Source of the DNA: Curtobacterium luteum
GTDB lineage: Bacteria; Actinomycetota; Actinomycetes; Actinomycetales; Microbacteriaceae
Assembly (NCBI RefSeq): GCF_001475545.1
Contig: NZ_LDQC01000082.1
Location: 1-60,744, forward strand
Length of the DNA: 60,744 bases
Direction of reading: 5' to 3'
Every line of letters begins with the position of its first letter. Positions within the stretch are counted from its first letter, which is position 1. The notes under the pieces are model-generated. The model was not told where the DNA came from. It worked only from the letters and a program-made list of their open reading frames with translations, and did not search any database. Made by a program: the position numbers and the translations under genes. Shown one piece after another: positions 1 to 8,917 of the stretch.

Positions 1-1386
1 CTCCACCTCGTGCACGAGGTCACGAGCCCGCAGGCGTTCGACGGCCTGCGCCAGGCCGGCCGCCCGGTGCGACGCCTCGACCTCACGATCGCGACCGAGG
101 ACCACAACACTCCGACCCTCGCGATCGACCGGCCCATCGCCGACCCGACGAGCCGCACCCAGATCGAGACGCTCCGGCGCAACTGCGAGGAGTTCGGCGT
201 CCGCCTGCACTCCCTCGGCGACAAGGAGCAGGGGATCGTGCACGTCGTCGGACCGCAGCTCGGCCTGACGATGCCGGGCATCACGGTCGTCTGCGGCGAC
301 TCCCACACGAGCACGCACGGCGCGTTCGGCGCGATGGCGTTCGGCATCGGCACCTCCGAGGTCGAGCACGTCCTCGCGACGCAGACCCTGCCGCTCAAGC
401 CCTTCAAGACCATGGCGATCACGGTCGAGGGCACGCTCCGTCCCGGCGTCACGGCGAAGGACATCATCCTCGCCGTGATCGCGAAGATCGGCACCGGCGG
501 CGGGCAGGGCTACGTGCTCGAGTACCGCGGCTCCGCGATCCGCGCGCTCTCGATGGAGGGTCGCATGACGATCTGCAACATGTCGATCGAGGCCGGCGCC
601 CGCGCGGGCATGGTCGCCCCCGACCAGACCACCTACGACTACGTCCAGGGCCGAGACCACGCGCCGACCGGTCAGGACTGGGTCGACGCTGTCGCGTACT
701 GGGACACGCTCGCGACCGACGACGACGCGGTGTTCGACGCCGAGGTGTTCATCGACGCCGACGAGCTCGAGCCCTTCGTCACCTGGGGCACGAACCCGGG
801 CCAGGGTGTCTCGCTGTCCGACGACGTCCCGAACCCGTCGGACTACGACGACCCGAACGACCAGGCCGCGGCGCAGCGTGCCCTGGAGTACATGGACCTC
901 GCCGCCGGCACGCCGATGAAGGACATCGCCGTCGACGCGGTGTTCATGGGGTCGTGCACGAACTCCCGCATCGAGGACCTCCGGGCCTTCGCGTCGATCA
1001 TCAGGGGCCGGTCGAAGGCACCCGGTGTCCGCGTGATGGTCGTGCCGGGCTCCGCGCGCGTCCGGCTCGAGGCCGAGGCCGAGGGACTGGACAAGGTGTT
1101 CACCGACTTCGGCGCGGAGTGGCGCTTCGCCGGCTGCTCGATGTGCCTCGGCATGAACCCCGACCAGCTCGCGCCGGGGGAGCGCTGTGCCTCGACCTCG
1201 AACCGCAACTTCGAGGGCCGGCAGGGCAAGGGCGGGCGCACCCACCTGGTGTCGCCGCTCGTCGCCGCGGCCACTGCCGTCCGGGGGACGCTGTCGAGCC
1301 CGTGGGACCTCGAGACCGACGACGCGCTGGCGTCCGTCACCGACGAGGCCGCCGCGAGCACCCCGAGCGCTGAAGGAGCGAACTGA
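1..1386 (+). CDS. leuC: 3-isopropylmalate dehydratase large subunit (5' truncated by window)
   Basis: Large subunit of isopropylmalate isomerase, which converts 2-isopropylmalate to 3-isopropylmalate in leucine synthesis in the cytoplasm. The frame is open from base 1 and the first visible residues ([13 protein letters not shown]) are internal to the family, so a few N-terminal codons lie outside the window. The three [4Fe-4S] cysteines are visible: one in GSCTNSR (about residue 319 of the visible part) and two in CSMCLG (about 379 and 382). The stop overlaps the leuD start (TGATG), so the two subunits are translationally coupled. Family assignment is near certain. Confidence 0.97.
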   Translation, partial: LHLVHEVTSPQAFDGLRQAGRPVRRLDLTIATEDHNTPTLAIDRPIADPTSRTQIETLRRNCEEFGVRLHSLGDKEQGIVHVVGPQLGLTMPGITVVCGDSHTSTHGAFGAMAFGIGTSEVEHVLATQTLPLKPFKTMAITVEGTLRPGVTAKDIILAVIAKIGTGGGQGYVLEYRGSAIRALSMEGRMTICNMSIEAGARAGMVAPDQTTYDYVQGRDHAPTGQDWVDAVAYWDTLATDDDAVFDAEVFIDADELEPFVTWGTNPGQGVSLSDDVPNPSDYDDPNDQAAAQRALEYMDLAAGTPMKDIAVDAVFMGSCTNSRIEDLRAFASIIRGRSKAPGVRVMVVPGSARVRLEAEAEGLDKVFTDFGAEWRFAGCSMCLGMNPDQLAPGERCASTSNRNFEGRQGKGGRTHLVSPLVAAATAVRGTLSSPWDLETDDALASVTDEAAASTPSAEGAN

Positions 1387-1982
1387 TGGACAAGACCACC
1401 ACCGTCACCGGGATCGCCGCGCCCCTCAAGCGGTCCAACGTCGACACCGACCAGATCATCCCCGCGGTCTACCTCAAGCGCGTCACCAAGACCGGCTTCG
1501 AGGACGCCCTGTTCGCCGGGTGGCGCCAGGACCCGGAGTTCGTGCTGAACCAGCCCGAGTACCAGGGGGCCGCGGTGCTGGTCGCCGGTCCGGACTTCGG
1601 CACCGGCTCGTCACGCGAGCACGCCGTCTGGGCGCTCCGCGACTTCGGCTTCCGGGTCGTCGTGTCTTCTCGGTTCGCGGACATCTTCAAGGGGAACGCG
1701 GGCAAGCAAGGACTCGTCACGGCGATCGTGACCGAATCGGAAGTCGAGGCGCTCTGGGCCGAGATCGAGCGGAACCCGGGGGCGTCGGCCACGGTCGACC
1801 TCGTGGCGCAGCGCGTGTCGCTGGGCGATGTGGACGTGCCCTTCGAGATCGACGCTTACACTCGTTGGCGGTTGATGGAAGGGCTCGACGACATCGGGCT
1901 CACCCTCCGTGACGAGTCCTCGATCACGGAGTTCGAATCCCGCCGCTCCAGTTGGCGGCCGAAGACATTGCCGGTGAAGTAG
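1386..1982 (+). CDS. leuD: 3-isopropylmalate dehydratase small subunit
   Basis: Small (swivel-domain) subunit of isopropylmalate isomerase and partner of LeuC. The 198-residue length is normal for the family. The substrate-recognition region reads [14 protein letters not shown] near residues 19-32, and [13 protein letters not shown] follows near residue 76. The ATG overlaps the leuC stop by one base. Its own stop (TAG) overlaps by one base a GTG that I take as the murA start, so leuCD and murA are probably on one transcript. Confidence 0.96.
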   Translation: MDKTTTVTGIAAPLKRSNVDTDQIIPAVYLKRVTKTGFEDALFAGWRQDPEFVLNQPEYQGAAVLVAGPDFGTGSSREHAVWALRDFGFRVVVSSRFADIFKGNAGKQGLVTAIVTESEVEALWAEIERNPGASATVDLVAQRVSLGDVDVPFEIDAYTRWRLMEGLDDIGLTLRDESSITEFESRRSSWRPKTLPVK

Positions 1983-3349
1983 TGAACTCTCTCGTACAGG
2001 ACGCAGCGGCCGCAGGGGCTCGCGTTGGTCTCAAGTCGGACGAGATCGTCATCCGGGGCGGCAAGCCGCTCGTGGGACGCATCGAGGTCCGCGGAGCCAA
2101 GAACCTCGCGACCAAGGCGATGGTCGCTGCGCTGCTGGGCGACACCCCCTCGATCCTCAAGGACGTCCCGGACATCTCCGACGTCAAGGTCGTCCGCGGC
2201 CTGCTCGAGGTCCACGGCGTGCGCATCACGGATCCTGCACGAGGCGAGCTCATCCTCGACCCGTCGAACGTCGAGTCGGCGCACTTCGCCGAGATCGACG
2301 CACACGCCGGATCGAGCCGCATCCCGATCCTGTTCTGCGGCCCGCTGCTGCACAAGCTCGGCGAGGCGTTCATCCCCGACCTCGGCGGCTGCCGCATCGG
2401 TGACCGCCCGATCGACTTCCACCTCGACGCCCTCCGTGCGATGGGCGCCGTCGTCGACAAGCAGGTCAACGGCATCCACCTCACGGCACCGGACGGCCTG
2501 CGCGGCGCGGAGATCGAGCTGCCCTACCCGAGCGTCGGAGCGACCGAGCAGGTGCTGCTGTCGTCCGTCCTCGCCACGGGCGTCACCGAGCTCCGCAACG
2601 CCGCGATCGAGCCCGAGATCATGGACCTCATCGCGATCCTGCAGAAGATGGGCGCGATCGTCACGGTCGAGCCGAACCGCACGATCTTCATCGAGGGCGT
2701 CGAGTCGCTCCGCGGCTACACGCACCGTGCGATCAACGACCGCAACGAGGCCGCGAGCTGGGCCTCCGCCGCCCTCGCGACCAACGGCGACATCTTCGTC
2801 GAGGGCGCGAAGCAGCAGGAGCTCATGACGTTCCTCAACGTCTTCCGCAAGGTCGGCGGCGGGTTCGACATCCAGGAGGACGGCATCCGCTTCTACCGCG
2901 AGCGCGAGACCCTGCGTCCCGTGGTCGTCGAGACGGACGTGCACCCCGGGTTCATGACCGACTGGCAGCAGCCGCTCATCGTCGCGCTGACCCAGGCGGA
3001 CGGCCAGAGCATCGTCCACGAGACCGTGTACGAGAACCGCTTCGGCTTCACCGACGCCCTCAACGAGATGGGCGCCGACATCGTCGTGCACAAGGAGGGG
3101 TTGCCCGGTCACGACCGCCGCGTCGCGCGTCGGCCGTTCGAGCAGGCCGCGGTCATCACCGGGCCGACCACGTTGCACGCCGCAGACGTCCGCGTGCCCG
3201 ACCTGCGCGGTGGCTTCAGCCACCTCATCGCGGCGCTGACCGCCGAGGGTGAGTCGCGGATCTCGAACGTCGGCATCATCAGCCGCGGCTACGAGCACTT
3301 CATCCCGAAGCTCCGCAAGCTCGGCGCCGACTTCGACTTCGCCGGCTGA
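1982..3349 (+). CDS. murA: UDP-N-acetylglucosamine 1-carboxyvinyltransferase
   Basis: First committed step of peptidoglycan synthesis: transfers enolpyruvate from PEP to UDP-GlcNAc. The catalytic cysteine sits in GGCRIGDRPI (about C137 with this start), followed by the usual inside-out alpha/beta barrel repeats and a C-terminal RGGFSHLIAAL block. An in-frame TTG at 1952 would add ten residues inside leuD. I prefer the GTG at 1982 because it overlaps the leuD stop and gives 455 residues starting just before the conserved first strand. It is the genuine PEP-using relative of the diverged EPSP-synthase-like protein at 25871. Confidence 0.93.
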   Translation: MNSLVQDAAAAGARVGLKSDEIVIRGGKPLVGRIEVRGAKNLATKAMVAALLGDTPSILKDVPDISDVKVVRGLLEVHGVRITDPARGELILDPSNVESAHFAEIDAHAGSSRIPILFCGPLLHKLGEAFIPDLGGCRIGDRPIDFHLDALRAMGAVVDKQVNGIHLTAPDGLRGAEIELPYPSVGATEQVLLSSVLATGVTELRNAAIEPEIMDLIAILQKMGAIVTVEPNRTIFIEGVESLRGYTHRAINDRNEAASWASAALATNGDIFVEGAKQQELMTFLNVFRKVGGGFDIQEDGIRFYRERETLRPVVVETDVHPGFMTDWQQPLIVALTQADGQSIVHETVYENRFGFTDALNEMGADIVVHKEGLPGHDRRVARRPFEQAAVITGPTTLHAADVRVPDLRGGFSHLIAALTAEGESRISNVGIISRGYEHFIPKLRKLGADFDFAG

Positions 3350-3354
3350 GCGTC

Positions 3355-4173
3355 GTGGCTGCTTCAGGTGACGGCCTGGAGGCGCGGCGCGGCTCCGCCT
3401 CGCAGGTCACCACAGGCCTGCCCACCCCTGGGCGCCGGTGGCGACGCGGTGAGCTGAACACCGCGTTCCGCATCACCGCCTCGGTCGTGATCCCGGTGTT
3501 CCGGTTCTCCGCGCGCTACCACTGGCACGGTCCGAAGCGTCTGCCGGAGGGCGGGGCGTTCGTCCTCGCCCCGAACCACTTCACGAACATCGACCCGCTC
3601 GTGGTGGGCACGGCCGTGTGGCTGTCCCGCCGTGCTCCGCGGTTCCTCGCGAAGGCGTCCCTCTTCAACGTGCCCGTCTTCGGCAAGCTCATGGCGGGCA
3701 TGGGGCAGATCCCGGTCGAGCGCTCCGGTCGGACCCGGCTGAGCGACCCGCTCGGGGGCGGCAAGTCCGTCATCGAGCAGGGCGGGGCGATCATCGTCTA
3801 CCCCGAGGGCACGCTCACCCGCGACCCGGACCTGTGGCCGATGCGCGGCAAGACCGGTGCGGTGCGGATCGCGCTCGAGAACGACGTGCCGCTCATCCCG
3901 ATGGCCCACTGGGGCACGCAGGGGATCATGGCGCGCTACGGCAAGAAGCTGAAGCTGTTCCCGCCGACGCGCGTCGACGTGATCGTCGGCGACGAGGTCG
4001 ACCTCTCTGCCTACCGCGGCCGGCCCATCGACCAGCAGATGCTCGTCGAGGCCACCGCGATCGTCATGCAGCGCATCACCGAACTGTTGGAGGAGCTGCG
4101 CGGCGAGACGGCCCCCGCGACCCGCTGGGACCCGGCAGCCAACAACCAGAAGGAGACCGGCAGGTTTGAGTGA
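3355..4173 (+). CDS. PlsC-family 1-acylglycerol-3-phosphate acyltransferase
   Basis: Acyltransferase of the lysophosphatidate/PlsC family, probably acylating lysophosphatidic acid at the inner membrane face. The HX4D catalytic motif is NHFTNID (H75, D80) and the substrate motif YPEGTLTRD lies near residue 150. The first ~40 residues are variable and rich in Arg/Gly, so a later start is possible; the GTG at 3355 is only six bases after murA. It overlaps gpsA by 8 nt, a context linking glycerol-3-phosphate supply with acylation. The exact acceptor is inferred from family and neighbour only. Confidence 0.85.
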   Translation: MAASGDGLEARRGSASQVTTGLPTPGRRWRRGELNTAFRITASVVIPVFRFSARYHWHGPKRLPEGGAFVLAPNHFTNIDPLVVGTAVWLSRRAPRFLAKASLFNVPVFGKLMAGMGQIPVERSGRTRLSDPLGGGKSVIEQGGAIIVYPEGTLTRDPDLWPMRGKTGAVRIALENDVPLIPMAHWGTQGIMARYGKKLKLFPPTRVDVIVGDEVDLSAYRGRPIDQQMLVEATAIVMQRITELLEELRGETAPATRWDPAANNQKETGRFE

Positions 4174-5278
4174 CCAGGGACCGGGCCTCCGCCCGCACGA
4201 GGACCACCCGGACCCCGTCGTCGCCGCGCCGGGCGCCGTCGACACCGCCGCCATCCGGGTGGTGATGCAGACGACCGACAAGCCGCGCGTCGCCGTGATC
4301 GGAGCCGGGAGCTGGGGGACCACCTTCGCCAAGGTGCTCGCCGAGGGCGGCGCCGACACCGTCGTGTGGGCACGGCGCCCCGAGGTGGCCCGCGAGATCA
4401 CGGAGACGAAGCGGAACTCGGAGTACCTGCCGGGGATCAACCTGCCACGGACGCTCACCGCGTCGACGTCGCTGTCCGCGGTCCTCGACGGCGCGCAGCA
4501 GGTGTACGTCTCGGTGCCGTCGCAGTCGCTCCGCTCGAACCTCGCCGCGATCGCGCCGCTCCTGCCCGAGGGCGTCCCCGTCGTCAGCCTCATGAAGGGC
4601 GTCGAGAAGGCCACCGGCTTGCGGATGAGCGAGGTCCTGCACGAGGGGCTCGGCATCGACCATGACCGCATCGCCGTCGCGAGCGGTCCGAACCTCGCGC
4701 TGGAGATCGCCAGACGCCAGCCCACCGCGGCCGTCGTGTCCTCGACGTCGCTCGACACCGCCACCGCCGTCGCCGCGGTCGCCACCAACCCGTACTTCCG
4801 GTCGTTCATCAACACCGACGTGATCGGCACCGAGTTCGGCGGCGTGCTGAAGAACCTCATCGCGGTCGCCATCGGCATCGTGGACGGCGTCGGCTACGGC
4901 GAGAACACCAAGGCGTCGATCATCACCCGCGGCCTCGCCGAGATGACCGAGTTCGCGGTGTCGCTCGGCGCCCAGCCCTCGACCCTGTCCGGCCTGGCCG
5001 GCCTCGGGGACCTCATCGCCACCTGTCAGTCGCCGCTGTCCCGCAACAACACCGCGGGCCGCCTGCTCGGGCAGGGCTACCGCTTCGACGAGGTCGTGCG
5101 GCAGATGAACCAGACCGCCGAGGGGCTCGCGTCCGTCGCGCCGATCCTCGAACTCGCGGCCGGGAACGGCGTCGACATGCCCATCGTCAGCCAGGTGGGC
5201 GAGGTCCTCGCCGGTAGGCTCGACCCGCGCAACATCGCGCCGCACCTCACCGAGACCGACGAGCCCCAGGGCGAGTGA
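4166..5278 (+). CDS. gpsA: NAD(P)-dependent glycerol-3-phosphate dehydrogenase
   Basis: Reduces dihydroxyacetone phosphate to sn-glycerol 3-phosphate for phospholipid synthesis. The Rossmann motif GAGSWGTT lies near residue 45. The catalytic lysine is in GGVLKNLIA, and the C-terminal GLAGLGDLIATC block is present. A TTG at 4166 is preceded by a strong AAGGAG (4150-4155) at 10 nt spacing. The in-frame ATG at 4265 would give a more typical 337 residues but has no visible ribosome binding site. I therefore keep the TTG start, with an unusual ~33-residue polar N-terminal extension. Overlaps the upstream acyltransferase gene. Confidence 0.93.
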   Translation: MSDQGPGLRPHEDHPDPVVAAPGAVDTAAIRVVMQTTDKPRVAVIGAGSWGTTFAKVLAEGGADTVVWARRPEVAREITETKRNSEYLPGINLPRTLTASTSLSAVLDGAQQVYVSVPSQSLRSNLAAIAPLLPEGVPVVSLMKGVEKATGLRMSEVLHEGLGIDHDRIAVASGPNLALEIARRQPTAAVVSSTSLDTATAVAAVATNPYFRSFINTDVIGTEFGGVLKNLIAVAIGIVDGVGYGENTKASIITRGLAEMTEFAVSLGAQPSTLSGLAGLGDLIATCQSPLSRNNTAGRLLGQGYRFDEVVRQMNQTAEGLASVAPILELAAGNGVDMPIVSQVGEVLAGRLDPRNIAPHLTETDEPQGE

Positions 5279-5307
5279 CGGGTCCGCGACCACCCAGGGG
5301 GTCCTCC

Positions 5308-6393
5308 ATGGCCAAGACGACCGTCGCCGTGCTCTTCGGCGGCCGTTCCAGCGAGCACGCGATCAGCTGCGTGACCGCCGGCGGGATCATGGACGTCGTC
5401 GACCGGGACGCCTACGACATCGTGCCGATCGGCATCACGAAGGACGGCGCGTTCACCCTGCAGGTCGACGACCCGGCGCGCTGGGCGATCCACGACCGTC
5501 ACCTGCCGGAGGTCCTCGACAACGGCACCCGTGTGGCCTTCCCGACCTCCCCGGCGTCGCGGGACCTCGTCGTCTCGCACGCCGACGGCACCGTCACGAC
5601 CGTGCCGGACGTCGACGTGGTGTTCCCGATCCTGCACGGCCCGTTCGGCGAGGACGGCACCATCCAGGGGCTGCTCGAGATCGCCGGCCTGCCGTACGTG
5701 GGCGACGGGGTCCTCGCGAGTGCCCTGGCGATGGACAAGCACGTCGCGAAGGCCGTCCTCGAGCACGCCGGCCTGCGGGTCGCGCCCTGGACGACCGTGC
5801 TCCGTCGGCAGTGGGCATCGGACCCGGTGGACGTCGCCGAGTCGGTGGCCGCGCACGGGTTCCCGGTGTTCGTGAAGCCGGCCCGGGCCGGGTCGAGCAT
5901 GGGCGTCTCACGCGTGGACGAGCCGTCGCAGCTCGGTGCCGCGATGGACCTGGCGTTCGAGCACGACTCGAAGGTGATCGTCGAACCGCGGGTGATCGGC
6001 CGCGAGGTCGAGGTCGCCGTGCTCGAGGGCCGCGACGGTGCGCCGCGCACGAGCCTCCCCGGCGAGATCGTCGTGGCGGAGGACGGGTTCTACGACTTCG
6101 AGTCGAAGTACCTCGGCGGCGACGAGTCACTGCTCTGCCCGGCGCCGTTGAGCGAGTCGCAGACCGACGAGATCCGGTCGATCGGCGCACGCGCGTTCGA
6201 GGCGATCGGGGGAGCCGGACTCGCCCGGGTCGACTGCTTCCTCACCGACGACGGCTTCGTGGTCAACGAGGTGAACACCATGCCGGGGTTCACGCCGCTG
6301 TCGATGTACCCGCGCTGCTGGGCGGCCACGGGTGTCTCGTACGGCGAGCTCGTCACCGAACTCATCGAGCTGGGCCGCACGGCCGTTCGCTGA
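5308..6393 (+). CDS. ddl: D-alanine--D-alanine ligase
   Basis: ATP-grasp ligase making D-Ala-D-Ala for the peptidoglycan stem peptide. N-terminal signature VLFGGRSSEHAISC, central FVKPARAGSSMGVS, and C-terminal VNEVNTMPGFTPLSMYP with the metal-binding Glu/Asn. A GTG at 5275 overlapping the gpsA stop is also in frame. The ATG at 5308 is preferred because it has an AGGGGG ribosome binding site about 7 nt upstream (5295-5301) and gives the standard 361 residues. Fourth gene of a murA-plsC-gpsA-ddl envelope-precursor run, ending at a dispersed palindromic element. Confidence 0.95.
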   Translation: MAKTTVAVLFGGRSSEHAISCVTAGGIMDVVDRDAYDIVPIGITKDGAFTLQVDDPARWAIHDRHLPEVLDNGTRVAFPTSPASRDLVVSHADGTVTTVPDVDVVFPILHGPFGEDGTIQGLLEIAGLPYVGDGVLASALAMDKHVAKAVLEHAGLRVAPWTTVLRRQWASDPVDVAESVAAHGFPVFVKPARAGSSMGVSRVDEPSQLGAAMDLAFEHDSKVIVEPRVIGREVEVAVLEGRDGAPRTSLPGEIVVAEDGFYDFESKYLGGDESLLCPAPLSESQTDEIRSIGARAFEAIGGAGLARVDCFLTDDGFVVNEVNTMPGFTPLSMYPRCWAATGVSYGELVTELIELGRTAVR

Positions 6394-6441
6394 GCGGTCG
6401 CGACGGCCTCTGCGCAGCCGTGCCCTGCTCGCTCGCGCTCA

Positions 6442-6513
6442 GCCGAGTCTCGGCCTGGCGGACACCTTCGCGGTGGCCGAGCCGCGAAACTGTCCAGTGG
6501 GCCGAGTCTCGGC
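6442..6513. repeat. Dispersed 72-bp palindromic element, copy 1
   Basis: Ends in near-palindromes GCCGAGTCTCGGC at both edges. An inner pair of arms contains GGCGGACACCTTCG and CGAAACTGTCC, more degenerate than in copies 2 and 3 (18279 and 20927). Lies between the convergent ddl and DUF3515 genes. It could act as a bidirectional terminator or be a REP/MITE-like element; no open reading frame lies inside. Confidence 0.7.
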
Positions 6514-6540
6514 GTTCGTGTCCGGCCGCGCGCGGAAACG

Positions 6541-7026
6541 TCAGCCGTTGACCTCGGAGGGGTCGAGGCAGCGGTGACCGTCCTTCGGCAGCGTCGAGAC
6601 CGCGGTGCCGATGTCCTGCAGGACCTGGTCGGTCGCCTTCGAGGACTCGATCACGACCTGCACCGCCGGCGACCGCCCGAACGTCGTGTACACGACCTGT
6701 GCGCCACGGTCGTCCCGGATCCAGTCCACGGAGCCCTTCGAGAAGCACGGCAGGTCGGACACGGTCGGCACCGCGACGCCGCAGTGGTAGATCGCCACGG
6801 CCGGGTCGCCCCACGCGGCGGTCGACTGCGCATCGGTGTTCCGCAGCGCCGCGTCCTGTCCCACCACGCTCGGCAGACGCACCTGGGCGTCGGCGCAGGC
6901 GGCGGCGTTCGCGGAGGGCGCGGCGGTCATCGAGACGGCGTTCGTGCACCCGGTGAGCCCCGCGGCGAGGGCGATCACCACACCGACGATCGCGGTGGTG
7001 CGGGTGGTGCGGCGCGCGGTGTCCAT
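6541..7026 (-). CDS. DUF3515-type putative lipoprotein
   Basis: A 161-residue exported protein typical of actinobacteria. The N-terminus has basic residues, then a hydrophobic stretch ending in LAAGLTGC, a lipobox that predicts lipid attachment at that Cys and a cell-surface location. The mature part has several Cys residues and short motifs (AVAIYHCGV, CLDPSE) seen in DUF3515 proteins; the function is unknown. The ATG at 7026 is chosen because it places the signal peptide at the N-terminus; the longer open frame upstream is shadow of thiL. Divergent from thiL, a common actinobacterial arrangement. Confidence 0.8.
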   Translation of the reverse strand: MDTARRTTRTTAIVGVVIALAAGLTGCTNAVSMTAAPSANAAACADAQVRLPSVVGQDAALRNTDAQSTAAWGDPAVAIYHCGVAVPTVSDLPCFSKGSVDWIRDDRGAQVVYTTFGRSPAVQVVIESSKATDQVLQDIGTAVSTLPKDGHRCLDPSEVNG

Positions 7027-7038
7027 CGACGTCCAGGC

Positions 7039-7044
7039 TACCGT
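7039..7044 (+). promoter_or_regulatory. -10 box for leaderless thiL
   Basis: TACCGT six bases before the GTG at 7051, with no ribosome binding site between. The spacing implies transcription starts at or next to the start codon. No convincing -35 seen. Confidence 0.55.
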
Positions 7045-7050
7045 TCTCGT

Positions 7051-8046
7051 GTGGACGCGCAGCACCGGGACCAGCCCGCACCGACCGTCGGGGAGGTCGG
7101 CGAGCTCGACGTCCTCGACCGCATCGTCCGACGCCTCCCGGTCGGCGACCCGGTCGTCGGCCCCGGCGACGACTGCGCGGTCCTCGCCGCTCCCGACGGC
7201 CGGTACGTCGTCACCACGGACATGATGGTGCACGGCCCGGACTTCCGGTGGGCGTGGTCCTCGCCGGAGGACATCGGCTGGAAGGCCGCTGCCACGAACC
7301 TGTCCGACGTCGCCGCGATGGGTGCCCGGCCGACCGGGCTCGTCATCGCGCTCGCGGCCCCGCAGGACACACCGGTGACCGTGCTCGAACGCTTCGCCGA
7401 CGGGGTGCGGCTCGCGGTCGAGGTCCTCGCGCCCGGCTGCGGTGTCGTCGGCGGCGACCTCTCGACCTCGTCGACGTTCACGGTCGCGGTCACCGCGTTC
7501 GGCGACCTCGCCGGGCACGCTCCGGTGCTCCGGTCGGGTGCGCGCGCCGGTGACGTCGTCGCGGTGTCCGGAGAGCTCGGCCGAGCAGGCAGAGGCCTCG
7601 CGAGGCTCTTCCGCGACGGGGTGGACGGGTCCGGGGAGCCCTCGCGCGCCGCGACGGTCGCGAGCGGCGCCGACTCCGACCCGGACGTCGAGCGGCAGCG
7701 ACGTCCGGTCCCGCCGATCGGTGACGGCGTGCTCGCGGCGGAGTGCGGTGCGACCGCGATGCTCGACCTGTCGGACGGGCTCGCGATCGACGGCGGACGG
7801 CTGGCGCGGGCGAGTCGGGTGACGCTCGACCTCGATCCGCGGGCGGTGCCGGACGAGTTCGCCCTGCACGGCGGTGAGGACCACGGACTGCTCGCGACCT
7901 TCCCGGCCGGCGCCGTGCTGCCCGGTGGGTTCCGCCGCGTCGGGGAGGTGCGGGAACGCGTCGAGCACGACGTGCTCCGGGGCGGCGAGGCGGTCCCGAC
8001 GACCGGCTGGGACCCCTACGCGGACTGGGACGGCGCGACGGGCTGA
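7051..8046 (+). CDS. thiL: Thiamine-monophosphate kinase
   Basis: Phosphorylates thiamine monophosphate to thiamine pyrophosphate. PurM/AIRS-type fold: GPGDDCAVL near residue 38 (Mg-ATP aspartates), the DMMVHGPDF strand, GGDLSTSS, then DLSDGLAIDGG and GGEDHGLLATF toward the C-terminus. At 331 residues it matches the family. The GTG at 7051 follows a TANNNT box by 6 nt, which decides the start and suggests a leaderless mRNA. A polar, variable insertion lies around residues 205-225. Convergent with rsmD. Confidence 0.92.
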   Translation: MDAQHRDQPAPTVGEVGELDVLDRIVRRLPVGDPVVGPGDDCAVLAAPDGRYVVTTDMMVHGPDFRWAWSSPEDIGWKAAATNLSDVAAMGARPTGLVIALAAPQDTPVTVLERFADGVRLAVEVLAPGCGVVGGDLSTSSTFTVAVTAFGDLAGHAPVLRSGARAGDVVAVSGELGRAGRGLARLFRDGVDGSGEPSRAATVASGADSDPDVERQRRPVPPIGDGVLAAECGATAMLDLSDGLAIDGGRLARASRVTLDLDPRAVPDEFALHGGEDHGLLATFPAGAVLPGGFRRVGEVRERVEHDVLRGGEAVPTTGWDPYADWDGATG

Positions 8047-8084
8047 ACTGCGCCAGCAGCACGGCGGACCGAGAGCACCGCACC

Positions 8085-8134
8085 GCACCGCAGCGGACCG
8101 CACCGCAGCCGACCGCCCCGCACCGCAGCGGACC
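8085..8134 (+). repeat. 15-bp tandem repeats between thiL and rsmD
   Basis: Three near-identical units of GCACCGCAGCSGACC at 8085-8099, 8100-8114 and 8120-8134, the last two separated by 5 bp. They sit in a 211-bp convergent intergenic region (8047-8257) that otherwise shows only GC-rich sequence and no gene. Confidence 0.75.
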
Positions 8135-8257
8135 CACGGCGCCGAGCCGTGCGCGTCGCGCCCCGCGAGCCGTCCCGACCCGCCCTGTCGTCGGAGGCGA
8201 GCGGAGCCGGCGGGGCCGACCCGTGCCTCCCGGCCGACCGTGCGGCCTGCGCGACGC

Positions 8258-8821
8258 TCAAGCGGTGGCGACCACGGCCTCCCACGCGACGGTCTCCCCG
8301 TAGCTGCGCTTGCTGAACGGCACGAGCCCCGCCGGCCACGTCGGCTCCGGCGACCGCTTGCTGCGCTCCACGACCACGACCGCGTCGCGCGTCAGCCGCG
8401 GCACGAGCGCTTCGAGCACCTCGCCGATCTCGTGTTCGGCGACCTCGTACGGCGGGTCGATGAACACCAGGTCGAACGTCCGCACCGTCTGCCGCAGGAA
8501 CCCGAGCGCGGGCTGCGCGTGCACGTCGATCCGTACGCCGGGCACCCGCCTCTGGACGGCGCGTGCGTTCTCCTTGCAGGCCGCCGCGGCGCCGGACGCG
8601 CGGTCGACGAGGACGACCTCGACCGCGCCACGCGACGCCGCCTCGAGTCCGAGCGCACCCGTGCCCGCGTAGAGGTCCGCCACCGCTGTGTCGTCGACGA
8701 GACCCCGCGACTCGAGCGACGAGAACAGCGCCTCGCGCACGCGGTCGCTCGTCGGACGGGTGCCGGACTTCGGCACCCGGAGCGTCGTGGAGCCGGCAGC
8801 GCCGGCGATGATGCGGGTCAT
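8258..8821 (-). CDS. rsmD: 16S rRNA (guanine(966)-N(2))-methyltransferase
   Basis: SAM-dependent methyltransferase for 16S rRNA G966. Begins MTRIIAGAAGS, has the SAM-binding ADLYAGTGALGLEAASRG motif near residues 48-65, and the catalytic DPPY (FIDPPYE) near residue 122. The 187-residue length is normal. The ATG at 8821 is the only start giving the conserved N-terminus; the much longer open frame upstream is a shadow of recG. In many bacteria rsmD neighbours coaD and recG, as here, although transcription is opposite. Confidence 0.93.
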   Translation of the reverse strand: MTRIIAGAAGSTTLRVPKSGTRPTSDRVREALFSSLESRGLVDDTAVADLYAGTGALGLEAASRGAVEVVLVDRASGAAAACKENARAVQRRVPGVRIDVHAQPALGFLRQTVRTFDLVFIDPPYEVAEHEIGEVLEALVPRLTRDAVVVVERSKRSPEPTWPAGLVPFSKRSYGETVAWEAVVATA

Positions 8822-8905
8822 GCAGTCACCGTATCGGCCCGGGACGACGCTCCCGCGTTCTCCACAGGCCGGCCTGGAGGCACGGTGCGCGTCGGTCGTG
8901 CCGGG

Positions 8906-8911
8906 TAGCGT
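8906..8911 (+). promoter_or_regulatory. -10 box for leaderless recG
   Basis: TAGCGT six bases upstream of the GTG at 8918 with no Shine-Dalgarno sequence between; implies a leaderless transcript. Confidence 0.6.
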
Positions 8912-8917
8912 TGTCCT

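Noticed and set aside
1952..1981. TTG start of murA
   Set aside because: It lies inside leuD with no ribosome binding site; the GTG overlapping the leuD stop fits better.
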